A DNA stretch of 64,000 nucleotides from assembly GCF_003815035.1 (NCBI RefSeq), contig NZ_RKRK01000002.1:552163-616162 (forward strand), in the 5' to 3' direction. Positions 1 to 11,083 of this stretch are shown here, piece after piece. Under the pieces are notes generated by a model. It was not told the DNA's origin. It did not search any database and saw nothing but the letters and a program-made list of their open reading frames with translations. Within the stretch, counting starts at the first letter, position 1. Each line of letters begins with the position of its first letter. The position numbers and the translations under genes were made by a program. Source of the stretch: Abyssicoccus albus (GTDB lineage Bacteria; Bacillota; Bacilli; Staphylococcales; Abyssicoccaceae).

Positions 1-7
1 TTATTCG

Positions 8-2035
8 ATGAATAGAATACATGTATTAAAACACTCACTCGCTGATAAAATAGCAGCAGGAGAAGTGGTTGAAAGACCAAGTAGTGTAGTGAAAGAACTC
101 GTTGAAAACTCAATCGATGCGAATGCTTCTATGATTACAATTGAGATAGAAGAAGCAGGACTAAAGCGAATTAGAATCGTGGATAATGGCCATGGAATAT
201 ATAAAGATGATATGAAATTAGCATTTAATCGTCATGCAACGAGTAAATTAAAAGAAGATCGTGATTTATTCCATATTAGGACATTAGGATTTCGTGGTGA
301 GGCATTAGCGAGTATTGCATCTGTTGCTGAGGTGTCTATTAGTTCTTCAGTAGACGGCATTGAAGGATATCAATATGAACCGAATCAATCGGATGAGATA
401 ACCCCTAGTATTGCACGACAAGGAACTGATATCTCTGTAAGTCATTTGTTTTACAACACACCTGCTAGATTGAAATATATTAAGTCATTACAAACGGAAC
501 AAGCGAAGATTACTAATATCATCCAACGCATGATGTTAGCCCATCCAGAAATAGCTTTTAAATTAAAAGTAGATGGTAAAGTGTCCATACAGTCAACAGG
601 ACGAGGGTCAATGACAGAAGTAATTAAATCTGTTTATTCAACACAAATTGCGAAAGATAGCTTGGTCATCGATGGACATACTCAAGATTATGATCTAACA
701 GGTCTTATTGTTAGACCACATCACTTTAGAAGTTCAAATCATTATATATCCATCTTTATTAATGGAAGGTATATTAAAAATTATAAATTAAACAAAGCGA
801 TACTAGAAGGATATAAAACATTGTTACCTATAGGTAAATTCCCTATTGTCGTATTACATTTAACAATGGATCCTCAAATTATAGATGTTAATGTGCATCC
901 AACAAAAGAAGAAGTTAGATTATCAAAAGAGAATGAATTGTTTGAATTAATACGTGATACGATTCAACAAAAGATGCAATCGATACAACTAATTCCATCG
1001 AAAGTCTCTTCAAAAAAACGAAATATAGAGGATGATGGATTAGTTAAAAATGGGGAAAATCTTCAAAACAATTCGCAACTAAAGCAGAAACATGAACAAA
1101 TTGATTGGTTACGCTCTGATCAAAGTATGACATCAAGTTCGGTGCAATCACCATTGTCTATTAAAAATAAACAAAAGAAAGATGACCAACTTAATTTAGA
1201 AAATAATTTTAATAAAAGATATGAATTAAACAAAAATTCTAATGAAGATGAAAATACTCATATTAAAGATGATTTACATGAATACAATAAAAATATTAAT
1301 CATGAAAATAACCAGTCAGAACAATTTAATGAATTAGAGCAATTAAAACCCTCAAACGAATCATACCAATCAAGTGATTCAAATGAATCAAACAAATCAA
1401 GCAATTCAAAGGAAGCAAATTATGAATATGAGCAAACAGTAGAATCAAATCGATTACCTTACTTAGAAATTATAGGTCAAGCACATGGAACTTATATTAT
1501 GATGCAAAATGATGAAGGACTTTATTTAATGGACCAACATGCAGCACAAGAGAGAATTAATTATGAAAAATATTATGAACAATTTGGTCAGAAATTAATA
1601 GAGTCACAATTATTGATGATTCCAATCAAAATTGAGAGAACACGTGAAGATGTGTCGTTTGTTATGGAACATATTGAGTTATTTGAAAATATAGGATTGA
1701 AATTTGAAATGTTTAGTGACACATCACTTATATTGAATGAATGGCCAACAATGTACCATAAGGTAGAACCTACAGAAGCGGCTCATGCTATGATTGATTT
1801 GATGATTGAAAAAGAAGTATTGACGATTCAAGATATTATGGAAGAAGCGGCAATTATGATGAGTTGTAAGATGGCGATTAAAGCGAATGAGCAGTTGAAT
1901 TTTGCTCAAATGAATGCACTATTAAATGCTTTAAGAGAAACGTCGATGCCATACACGTGTCCACATGGAAGACCGATTATTATTAAATGGTCAGTGTCTG
2001 AACTGGAAAAGCTGTTTAATAGAATACAGCAATAA
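8..2035 (+). CDS. mutL: DNA mismatch repair protein MutL
   Basis: MutL couples MutS mismatch recognition to strand incision. The N-terminal GHKL ATPase (about residues 1-330) shows the expected motifs: ELVENSIDA, DNGHGI and GFRGEAL. The C-terminal domain carries the endonuclease motif DQHA-x2-E-x4-E starting at Asp509, then SCKMAIKA and CPHGRP (Cys651), so this is a nicking-type MutL as in most Firmicutes. Between them (about residues 340-480) lies a long hydrophilic linker rich in Asn, Ser, Glu and Lys. The ATG sits 7 bases from the window edge; mutS would be expected just upstream. Family assignment is secure. Confidence 0.97.
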   Translation: MNRIHVLKHSLADKIAAGEVVERPSSVVKELVENSIDANASMITIEIEEAGLKRIRIVDNGHGIYKDDMKLAFNRHATSKLKEDRDLFHIRTLGFRGEALASIASVAEVSISSSVDGIEGYQYEPNQSDEITPSIARQGTDISVSHLFYNTPARLKYIKSLQTEQAKITNIIQRMMLAHPEIAFKLKVDGKVSIQSTGRGSMTEVIKSVYSTQIAKDSLVIDGHTQDYDLTGLIVRPHHFRSSNHYISIFINGRYIKNYKLNKAILEGYKTLLPIGKFPIVVLHLTMDPQIIDVNVHPTKEEVRLSKENELFELIRDTIQQKMQSIQLIPSKVSSKKRNIEDDGLVKNGENLQNNSQLKQKHEQIDWLRSDQSMTSSSVQSPLSIKNKQKKDDQLNLENNFNKRYELNKNSNEDENTHIKDDLHEYNKNINHENNQSEQFNELEQLKPSNESYQSSDSNESNKSSNSKEANYEYEQTVESNRLPYLEIIGQAHGTYIMMQNDEGLYLMDQHAAQERINYEKYYEQFGQKLIESQLLMIPIKIERTREDVSFVMEHIELFENIGLKFEMFSDTSLILNEWPTMYHKVEPTEAAHAMIDLMIEKEVLTIQDIMEEAAIMMSCKMAIKANEQLNFAQMNALLNALRETSMPYTCPHGRPIIIKWSVSELEKLFNRIQQ

Positions 2036-2101
2036 ATTTATAAAGTTTATATATAATCTATCATCACTCTATGACGATATGATGTGAAAGGGGGATATTC
2101 A

Positions 2102-2665
2102 ATGCAAAAGACACATCAGTCATTAATACCAGCAATTCGTGATATGAAAGATATGGAAAAAGTCATGCAACTGAATTATGACACGATTGTGTTACTGGAG
2201 TGTCATATCGGTCATTTAGAACATATCATTCACTATATTCGAAGCAAGAAGACTGTCTTTATATGGTTACACATAGATTTAATTAAAGGTATTAGTCATG
2301 ATGAATATGCTGTTGAATATATTATCCAAAAGTATAAACCAGATGGGATTATTACGACAAAGCCAAAATTGATTCAACGTGCGAAAAAATTAGGTGTAAA
2401 GACTATTTTAAGATTATTTATCATTGATTCTCAAGCGTTGAAGAAAGGGATATCACAAATAAATTCGACACAAGCTGATTTTATTGAAATATTACCTGGA
2501 ACAATTTACAAAACGATTGAACATATATCAAAAGAGACAGAAAAACCAATTATTGCTGGTGGACTGATTCAATCGGTTGAAGAATGTGAGCTTGTTCTAT
2601 CTCACGGTGCTCAATATATTACGACGAGCCACATTCCAATCTTCAAACATTATGATCAACATTAA
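2102..2665 (+). CDS. glpP: Glycerol uptake operon antiterminator GlpP
   Basis: A 187-residue protein of the GlpP antiterminator family. In Firmicutes it binds glycerol-3-phosphate and then the leader mRNA of glp genes to prevent termination. I chose the ATG preceded by AAAGGGGG at good spacing rather than a GTG at 2084 that overlaps that ribosome site. The barrel-like sequence includes IIQKYKPDGIITTKP, IEILPG and IIAGGLIQ near the C-terminus, typical of this family. It sits directly before the glpF leader that contains a terminator it would be expected to control. Confidence 0.93.
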   Translation: MQKTHQSLIPAIRDMKDMEKVMQLNYDTIVLLECHIGHLEHIIHYIRSKKTVFIWLHIDLIKGISHDEYAVEYIIQKYKPDGIITTKPKLIQRAKKLGVKTILRLFIIDSQALKKGISQINSTQADFIEILPGTIYKTIEHISKETEKPIIAGGLIQSVEECELVLSHGAQYITTSHIPIFKHYDQH

Positions 2666-2754
2666 AATTATTAATACAAAAATTATTAATACAATTAATA
2701 ATTATACACTTTTAATCTAATATTAGCTTTTGTATTAAAATCAATTAAAACAAA

Positions 2755-2783
2755 TTGACATTGAATGAGAAAACGTTTACAAT
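2755..2783 (+). promoter_or_regulatory. Sigma-A promoter of glpF with overlapping cre (CcpA) site
   Basis: TTGACA (2755-2760) and TACAAT (2778-2783) are separated by exactly 17 bp. The 14-mer at 2768-2781 (AGAAAACGTTTACA) matches the cre consensus TGWAANCGNTNWCA at all but the first base and overlaps the -10 element. By established knowledge a cre in this position means repression by CcpA when glucose is present. Confidence 0.8.
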
Positions 2784-2813
2784 TTATATTAAGTTAATAG
2801 TGCTTCGAGACAA

Positions 2814-2866
2814 AGAGCCAGCAAATGTGCTATTTTAAAATGGTAGGCATTGCTGTGCTCTTTTTT
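2814..2866 (+). terminator. Conditional terminator in the glpF leader (GlpP target)
   Basis: The arms AGAGC-CAGCAA and TTGCTG-TGCTCT pair, with a one-base bulge, and are followed by six T residues. The structure lies between the promoter at 2755 and the glpF start, which is where GlpP-controlled terminators of Bacillus and Staphylococcus glp leaders are found. That GlpP acts here is inference from the adjacent gene. Confidence 0.75.
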
Positions 2867-2921
2867 AAACCTTTAATTCGTCGCATTATTTGCAATTTTA
2901 AAAATGTTTAGGGGGATATTT

Positions 2922-3740
2922 ATGAATGAATATTTAGCAGAGTTAATTGGTACGATGATTTTAATTATTTTTGGTGCAGGTGTTTGTGCGAATGTCAATT
3001 TGAAAAAAACACTAGCCCATGGAAGTGATTGGATTGTTATTGCATTTGGTTGGGGATTTGGTGTTGCTTTTGGAGTATATGCAGTAGGACAATTTTCAGG
3101 AGCTCATCTAAATCCTGCGGTATCTATCGGATTGGCAACAGCTGGAGATTTTGAGTGGGCAAAGGTACCTGGATATATTATTGCTCAAATAATCGGTGGA
3201 TTTATTGGTGCCGTTATTGTATGGGTTCAATATGCTACACACTTTAATGCGACAGAAGATCAAGGTGCTCAATTAGGAACTTATAGTACTAGTCCAGCGA
3301 TACCGAACTACGTGAATAACTTTTTAAGTGAAATTATTGGAACTGCAGTATTATTATTAGGGTTATTATTTATTGGTGCAAATCAATTTACAGATGGATT
3401 AAATCCATTAATCGTAGGTTTCCTTATCGTAGCAATTGGTTTATCACTTGGAGGCACAACTGGTTATGCAATTAATCCAGCACGTGATTTTGGACCGAGA
3501 ATTGCACATATGTTTTTACCAATTAAAGGGAAAGGTTCAAGTCATTTTGAATATGCTATCGTACCATTCCTTGGCCCAATTGTAGGTGCAATGTTAGGTT
3601 CAGTAGTTTATATGGCTGCTTTTGAAGGGATTATTAATCATTACTTATGGATTACAATAGTGGTTGTTGTTTTAACATTAGCGCTAGGTGCGTTTTTAAA
3701 CAAGAAAGTATACAATAATCAGTTTGATAGAATGCTATAA
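2922..3740 (+). CDS. glpF: Glycerol uptake facilitator GlpF (aquaglyceroporin)
   Basis: A 272-residue MIP-family channel in the cytoplasmic membrane for glycerol entry. Both NPA half-helix motifs are visible, in HLNPAVSIG and in INPARDFGPR; the Asp after the second NPAR is typical of glycerol-type rather than water-type channels. The ATG at 2922 is preceded by TTAGGGGGATATTT, a strong ribosome site; the ATG at 2904 overlaps that site and is rejected. First gene after the GlpP/CcpA-regulated leader. Confidence 0.96.
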   Translation: MNEYLAELIGTMILIIFGAGVCANVNLKKTLAHGSDWIVIAFGWGFGVAFGVYAVGQFSGAHLNPAVSIGLATAGDFEWAKVPGYIIAQIIGGFIGAVIVWVQYATHFNATEDQGAQLGTYSTSPAIPNYVNNFLSEIIGTAVLLLGLLFIGANQFTDGLNPLIVGFLIVAIGLSLGGTTGYAINPARDFGPRIAHMFLPIKGKGSSHFEYAIVPFLGPIVGAMLGSVVYMAAFEGIINHYLWITIVVVVLTLALGAFLNKKVYNNQFDRML

Positions 3741-3856
3741 ATTATTTGACTTTACAAATAAGCATGATGAATACAATTGAATATTGAGGGTAATGAAGTA
3801 ATGATACGAATATATATATTAAAAAATAGTAGGTTTAAATTATAATCAACTTATAA

Positions 3857-5374
<1,518 letters not shown>

Positions 5375-5418
5375 TTAGTTTTATGTATAACGATGAACAC
5401 TATAAGGAGGAAGTTTAA

Positions 5419-7086
5419 ATGAGTTTAACGGCAATTGATAGAACAACCCGTAAAGAAAAGATGGCCAGTACACATTATGATGTAATCATTGTTGGTGGTG
5501 GTATTACAGGTGCGGGGATTGCTTTGGATGCTGCTCAAAGAGGGATGAAAGTTGCTTTGATTGAAATGCAAGACTTTGCAGCAGGTACTTCATCAAGATC
5601 AACGAAACTTGTCCATGGTGGTTTAAGATACTTAAAGCAATTTCAAATTAAAGTAGTTAGTGAAACAGGTAAAGAAAGAGCAATTGTATATGAAAATGGT
5701 CCACATGTGACTACGCCAGAAAGAATGCTTCTTCCAATGCATAAAGGCGGTACTTTCGGGAAGTTCTCGACGATGCTTGGGTTAACTGTTTATGACTTTT
5801 TGGCAGGTGTAAAGAAAAGTGAACGTCGTGTCATGTTAAATAAAGAAGAAACTGTAGAGATGGAGCCACTAGTGAAGCAGCAAGGTCTAAAAGGTGGTGG
5901 CCATTATGTTGAATATAAGACAGATGATGCTAGACTTACGATTGAAGTGATGAAAAAGGCGAGTGAATTTGGTGCAGATATTTTGAACTATGCAAAATCC
6001 ACTGAATTTATTTATGACCAAAATAAAAAAATTACAGGCATTAAAGTTCAAGATATGTTAAATAATCAAACATTTCATATGACAGCACACAAAGTAATCA
6101 ATGCGACTGGACCTTGGGTTGATGAAGTACGTGACGCTGATTACTCAAAAAATAATAAAAATTTAAGATTGACGAAAGGTGTTCATATTGTCTTTGATGA
6201 ATCAGTCTTCCCATTAAAACAAGCAGTCTATTTTGATACTGAAAAAGATGGACGAATGATTTTTGCAATCCCTAGAAATGGTAAAGCGTATGTAGGAACG
6301 ACAGATACATTCTTTGAATACGACAAAGCTTCGCCGAAGGTGACTCAAGAAGATAGAGATTATTTAATGAATGCAATTAAATATATGTTCCCTTCAGTTG
6401 AAATTACTGATGCAGATATTGAGTCAAGTTGGGCAGGGATTAGACCATTAATCCTTGAAGAAGGTAAAGATCCATCTGAAATCTCTCGTAAAGATGAGAT
6501 TTGGGAAGGTGATAGTGGTCTACTCACGATTGCTGGTGGTAAATTGACAGGATATCGTCATATGGCTGAAGAGATCGTTGACTTATTAGCAAAAAGGCTA
6601 AGAGAAGAACAACAACTTAAATTTAAAAAGTGTAACACTAAGAAAACACCAATTTCTGGTGGTGATATCGGCGGAAGTGATCGTTTAGAACAATTTATCG
6701 AAGAGAAGAAAGCTCAAGCTAAAGACTTTAAATTAACGGAAGAAGAGGGCGAATATTTAACTAGGCTATACGGTTCTAACGTGGATGAATTGTTCAGAAT
6801 TGCTCATTCCGTCAGCAATGAAGATTCATTTGGATTACCAAGTTCGGTCTATGCTCAAGTTGTATATAGCATTCAGCATGAAATGATTAATAAACCAGTA
6901 GACTTCTTTATTAGAAGAACGGGTACATTATTCTTTGATATTGAATATGTTGAACGTTATAAACGTAAAGTGATTGATGCGATGAAACATTTACTCAATT
7001 GGGATAACGTAAAAACTGAAATCTATACTGAGGAGTTAAATAAAGCTATCCAAGAAGCAAAACATGCAACGAGGGATGTTAAATGA
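5419..7086 (+). CDS. glpD: Aerobic glycerol-3-phosphate dehydrogenase GlpD
   Basis: FAD-dependent, membrane-associated dehydrogenase (555 residues) that oxidises glycerol-3-phosphate to dihydroxyacetone phosphate and feeds electrons to quinone. The dinucleotide-binding motif is [18 protein letters not shown] near residue 25; the LVHGGLRYL segment is typical of the family. AAGGAGG ribosome site. Its stop overlaps the start of the downstream hydrolase (ATGA), suggesting translational coupling. Confidence 0.97.
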   Translation: MSLTAIDRTTRKEKMASTHYDVIIVGGGITGAGIALDAAQRGMKVALIEMQDFAAGTSSRSTKLVHGGLRYLKQFQIKVVSETGKERAIVYENGPHVTTPERMLLPMHKGGTFGKFSTMLGLTVYDFLAGVKKSERRVMLNKEETVEMEPLVKQQGLKGGGHYVEYKTDDARLTIEVMKKASEFGADILNYAKSTEFIYDQNKKITGIKVQDMLNNQTFHMTAHKVINATGPWVDEVRDADYSKNNKNLRLTKGVHIVFDESVFPLKQAVYFDTEKDGRMIFAIPRNGKAYVGTTDTFFEYDKASPKVTQEDRDYLMNAIKYMFPSVEITDADIESSWAGIRPLILEEGKDPSEISRKDEIWEGDSGLLTIAGGKLTGYRHMAEEIVDLLAKRLREEQQLKFKKCNTKKTPISGGDIGGSDRLEQFIEEKKAQAKDFKLTEEEGEYLTRLYGSNVDELFRIAHSVSNEDSFGLPSSVYAQVVYSIQHEMINKPVDFFIRRTGTLFFDIEYVERYKRKVIDAMKHLLNWDNVKTEIYTEELNKAIQEAKHATRDVK

Positions 7087-8006
7087 ATCAATTTAATAAA
7101 ACGGAACACTTGGTTGAAACAACGTTTACATCAGACGGACAAAGACTTGAATATCAAAAATACGAAGTGGATAGTGCAGTATGCGCTATCCATTTCTTAC
7201 ATGGAATGAGTGAACATATCGGGCGTTATCATGAAATGTGTGAATGGTTCAATGCCCATCGAATAAATGTTTATCTTCACCATCACCGAGGGTCTGGATA
7301 CAATTTTGAGCATAGAACACAAGGGCATTTTAATCATATCGATGAATTAATCGATGATTGTATTACGATGTATGATGAAATTATTCCGAATGACTTGCCA
7401 ACTGTATTGATGGGTCATTCTATGGGAAGTATTATTGCGAGGAACGTCGCGATACAACATCCTAACTTATATAACGGCTATATTTTTGTCGGAACGTCGC
7501 ACGTCGATGGGTTATCACACAGTTTAAATCAATCGATCCTAAAAGGTGTACAGTATTTTTCAAATAAACAATTTCACCCAATGATCAATCGATTAAACTT
7601 CTTAACTTATAATATACCGTACTTTCATGAATTTGATCGTCATAGTTGGTTGAACTCTAGTCGTAATATGACGAAGCCATTAAACGATGACCCTCATTTT
7701 GGATATAACATGTCAACTAAATCTTTAGATGTTATTGAAAGTGCCATGTATGAAGCAAGTCAATTAGAAAATATTAATCAAATGGATAAACGAAAACCTG
7801 TATTGTTCATTGCAGGAAAAGGTGATACATTTGCACATCGTGGACAATCCATTAGATTATTAGCTGAACGAATGAAACAAGCTGGATTAGAAGAAGTATT
7901 TGTTCAATTGTATTCTAAGAGTCGACATGAAGTATTATTTGAGCAGAATAAAGTACAAGTTTATGATAATATTAGGCAGTGGATTAATGATAAGTTGATT
8001 AAATGA
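7083..8006 (+). CDS. Alpha/beta hydrolase, lysophospholipase / monoacylglycerol lipase-like
   Basis: A 307-residue serine hydrolase. Visible features are the oxyanion region HFLHGMSEH, the nucleophile elbow GHSMGS (catalytic Ser), and near the C-terminus FIAGKGD (Asp) and SRHEVLFE (His), completing a triad. It overlaps the glpD stop by 4 bp, so it probably belongs to the glycerol operon; releasing glycerol from glycerides would fit that context but is inference. No signal peptide, so cytoplasmic. Confidence 0.88.
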   Translation: MNQFNKTEHLVETTFTSDGQRLEYQKYEVDSAVCAIHFLHGMSEHIGRYHEMCEWFNAHRINVYLHHHRGSGYNFEHRTQGHFNHIDELIDDCITMYDEIIPNDLPTVLMGHSMGSIIARNVAIQHPNLYNGYIFVGTSHVDGLSHSLNQSILKGVQYFSNKQFHPMINRLNFLTYNIPYFHEFDRHSWLNSSRNMTKPLNDDPHFGYNMSTKSLDVIESAMYEASQLENINQMDKRKPVLFIAGKGDTFAHRGQSIRLLAERMKQAGLEEVFVQLYSKSRHEVLFEQNKVQVYDNIRQWINDKLIK

Positions 8007-8117
8007 AAAAGAAACAAGTTAAGTATAAAGAATAACTAATTAAAGTATATATTCTAAAAGTATAAAAATTTATTTTAAAGTAATAAATATGTTCAATATA
8101 TTTGAAAGAGTGGTTAA

Positions 8118-9293
8118 ATGAGCAATTTAAACTTTAATCGTGTTTATAATAATACAAATAATACAAAAGATCAGTTAAAAAGTGAAAATGATGTGCACCA
8201 TGATCAACATAAGGAGACACATGAACAATCTGATTCAATACCAATCATTTGTATCATAGGTCCAACAGCTGTCGGTAAAACGGAGCTAAGTATTCGTCTT
8301 GCAAAAACGTTGAACGGTGAAATTATCAATGCTGATGCATATCAAATTTATAAATATATGGACATCGGGACGGCAAAACCGACCGTAGCAGAACGCGAGG
8401 GTATTGCTCATTATTTAATTGATGAATATATGCCGGATGAAACTTATAATGTCGCGATTTTTCAACAGAAAGCTGAACATTATATTGATTTAATTCATTC
8501 AAAGGGGAAGGTTCCTATCATCGTTGGTGGGACAGGTTTGTACATGAAGAGTTTGTTATACACTTTCCCTTTAAAGCAAGATGAAGATGAAGTGCTTAAA
8601 GAACAAATTAGACAACAACTCGCTGCTCTTTCTAATGCTGAATTATTTGAACAATTAAAGTCAATCGATTTTGAAGCAGCTCAAACGATACACCCAAATA
8701 ACAGGAAGCGTGTGATACGTGCGATAGAATACATGACAATTCACGGTGAATCCATTACGAATGCAACGAAACAAACAGTTTTAAATGATCGTTATAAACC
8801 GCTTCTTATTGGTCTAAATACCGACCGAGATGTATTGTATGATAGAATTAATCGACGAATCGATATAATGATTAATGATGGATTATTCAGTGAGGTATAT
8901 AGTTTATATGATCAATATAAAAATTCAACGAGCTTTCAAGCGATTGGATATAAAGAATGGACACCTTTCATTAAGTGTATTGAAGAAGATGGCATAATAG
9001 AACAATCAATTTCAGGTTTATCGAGTAAATTGTATAAATCCAATTTATCAAGTCAATCAAATCACTATATAAATAAAATCGTAACAGATAATTTCATGCT
9101 TAATAATGTTCTGATTGAATTAAAGCAATCCATAATTAATCAAATTAAACAAAACACACGGAAATTTGCTAAAAGGCAATTAACGTATTTTCATAACCAA
9201 TTCTCTGTCATGTGGTTGGACCCATTTGATGAAATCTTGTATAATAAACTTATACAAGAAAGTATAGAAAAGTTCAAAAAAGGAGAATACTAA
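8118..9293 (+). CDS. miaA: tRNA dimethylallyltransferase MiaA (enlarged)
   Basis: Adds the dimethylallyl group to A37 of tRNAs reading UNN codons. P-loop GPTAVGKTELSI, then DAYQIYKYMDIGTAKP and IVGGTGLYMKSLL are diagnostic. At 391 residues it is about 80 longer than usual staphylococcal MiaA (about 310). The extra material is a hydrophilic N-terminal tail of about 40 residues before the P-loop and an extra segment at about residues 285-330, between the conserved AIGYKEW and KRQLTYFHNQF. GAAAGAGTGG precedes the ATG. Translationally close to hfq. Confidence 0.93.
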   Translation: MSNLNFNRVYNNTNNTKDQLKSENDVHHDQHKETHEQSDSIPIICIIGPTAVGKTELSIRLAKTLNGEIINADAYQIYKYMDIGTAKPTVAEREGIAHYLIDEYMPDETYNVAIFQQKAEHYIDLIHSKGKVPIIVGGTGLYMKSLLYTFPLKQDEDEVLKEQIRQQLAALSNAELFEQLKSIDFEAAQTIHPNNRKRVIRAIEYMTIHGESITNATKQTVLNDRYKPLLIGLNTDRDVLYDRINRRIDIMINDGLFSEVYSLYDQYKNSTSFQAIGYKEWTPFIKCIEEDGIIEQSISGLSSKLYKSNLSSQSNHYINKIVTDNFMLNNVLIELKQSIINQIKQNTRKFAKRQLTYFHNQFSVMWLDPFDEILYNKLIQESIEKFKKGEY

Positions 9294-9294
9294 A

Positions 9295-9489
9295 ATGGCT
9301 AATGTTGATTTGCAAGATAAATTTTTAAATGACTTCAAAACATCAAAAACTTTAGTTACTGTATTTTTATTAAATGGCTATCAAATGAAGGGTGAAATTA
9401 TCGATTTTGATAAGTATGTGATCTTGCTAAAAGCAGACAATCAGGAACATTTGATTTATAAGCATGCAATTTCAACATTTGTGAAGTAA
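9295..9489 (+). CDS. hfq: RNA-binding protein Hfq
   Basis: Short Sm-fold protein (64 residues) that forms a hexameric RNA chaperone. The Sm1 part holds VFLLNGYQMKG and the Sm2 part the hallmark YKHAISTF. It lacks the acidic tail found in some homologues (S. aureus has about 77 residues). AAAAGGAG ribosome site lies at the end of miaA; two bases separate the miaA stop from this start, giving the usual miaA-hfq pair. Confidence 0.95.
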   Translation: MANVDLQDKFLNDFKTSKTLVTVFLLNGYQMKGEIIDFDKYVILLKADNQEHLIYKHAISTFVK

Positions 9490-9598
9490 AATTGTTAAGT
9501 GAAAAATTTTATTTGTGTTGAGTAATATTATCAATTTTAATGTTTAGAACTATTTATTATGAACTTTAAATTTATTAATTAAATAACCTTATTGATGT

Positions 9599-9632
9599 GA
9601 CAATGCTTCTTGTTGAGGCATTGTTTTCTTTA
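9599..9632 (+). terminator. Terminator after miaA-hfq
   Basis: ACAATGC and GCATTGT form a stem with an 11-base loop, followed by TTTTCTTTATTT. It separates hfq from hflX. Confidence 0.7.
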
Positions 9633-9689
9633 TTTGTTTAATAAATAATATAATAGACTATATCATAACTAAAAAAAGGATTTGATACA

Positions 9690-10988
9690 TTGGAACATAA
9701 TCCAAACAAAAGCAGAGATACAAAGCAACATGCGATTATTCTTCAAAGAATAGATCCTGAAAATAAAAAGAAAAATTCTAAAAAGACATCTGTCAGCGAT
9801 GAAGCATTAATTGAAGAAGCAACGAGTCTGTTAAATAGTGCCAACATAGAAGTTGTGAAAACATTCACTCAAGAGCGCCTTCGTGGTCCTAAATATATGG
9901 GTGTTGGTAAACTAGAAGAAGTGAAAGCGTTCATTGATCAATATAATCTTGATGATTCAAATGATACTGCAATTGATATCGTATTAGTGAATGATTCTAT
10001 CAGTGCTAGTGAGTTAAATTACATTGATCAATTGATTGATATTAAAATTATTGACCGTACACAATTAATTTTAGATATCTTTGCGAGTCGAGCGGAGTCA
10101 AATGAAGGTAAGATACAAGTAGAACTAGCACAATTAAGTTATCTCCTCCCTAGACTTTCAGGTCATGGAAAAAGTCTGTCTAGGCAAGCAGGGGGGATTG
10201 GTGCAAGAGGACCTGGTGAAACTAAGTTAGAGCAAGATCAACGTCACATTCGTTCAAGAATGAATGAATTAAAACGCAAGTTAAGTCGATTAGAAACAAT
10301 GCGTATGAGAAGGCGTGAAAAAGATAACCGACAAAGTGCGCCTAAAGTTGCTTTAGTCGGCTATACGAATGCCGGGAAGTCATCATGGTTCAACGTGTTA
10401 ACGCAAGCAATGACTTACGAAGATGATTTGCTTTTTGCGACATTAGATACACTGAAACGTGATGTTCAACTCAATGAACATGGTTTTTCAATGAAATTAA
10501 TTGATACGGTTGGATTTATACGTGAATTACCGACTGAGTTAGTAGAGGCATTTAAATCAACTTTAGAAGAAGCGATGGACTCTGATATCTTATTAATTGT
10601 GATTGATAGTAGTGATGATGCATATATGGAACATTATGATACTGTTACAGAAATCATTGGGAAGATTATGCCAGATGATGAGATTGAACGTATCGTCATC
10701 ATGAATAAGAGTGATGTGATTGAACGTGATATCTCTTCATTCCAAGCCCCTACAATTTCTGTCAGCAGTCAATTAGATGATGGTAAAGTTGTTAAAGATA
10801 AAATTTTAGACGTTTTAAGAGGGCTGTATGAATCATATACGGTGATCATTCCAATACATGATAGTAATACATTGTATACATTAAAACAGCAAACAATTAT
10901 TGAATCAATTGATATAGATGAAGTGAAAGAACGATACGTCATTAATGGTTATATAAGTAATAAATCATTATTAAATCAATGGACTTGA
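9690..10988 (+). CDS. hflX: GTPase HflX
   Basis: Ribosome-associated GTPase (432 residues) of the Obg/HflX group that splits stalled or heat-damaged ribosomes. The N-terminal HflX domain ends in the conserved GGIGARGPGETKLE, followed by a helical linker and a G domain with GYTNAGKS (G1), DTVGFIRELP (G3) and MNKSD (G4). The start is TTG, placed 9 bases after AAAAAAGGA. The usual hfq-hflX neighbourhood of staphylococci. Confidence 0.95.
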   Translation: MEHNPNKSRDTKQHAIILQRIDPENKKKNSKKTSVSDEALIEEATSLLNSANIEVVKTFTQERLRGPKYMGVGKLEEVKAFIDQYNLDDSNDTAIDIVLVNDSISASELNYIDQLIDIKIIDRTQLILDIFASRAESNEGKIQVELAQLSYLLPRLSGHGKSLSRQAGGIGARGPGETKLEQDQRHIRSRMNELKRKLSRLETMRMRRREKDNRQSAPKVALVGYTNAGKSSWFNVLTQAMTYEDDLLFATLDTLKRDVQLNEHGFSMKLIDTVGFIRELPTELVEAFKSTLEEAMDSDILLIVIDSSDDAYMEHYDTVTEIIGKIMPDDEIERIVIMNKSDVIERDISSFQAPTISVSSQLDDGKVVKDKILDVLRGLYESYTVIIPIHDSNTLYTLKQQTIIESIDIDEVKERYVINGYISNKSLLNQWT

Positions 10989-11083
10989 ACTGTACGATAG
11001 AATGATATAAACCTATATAGAGATTATCGTGTTAAATAGACAGAGATCAAAAGAAATAGAAAGATATAGAAATGGTGATTACA

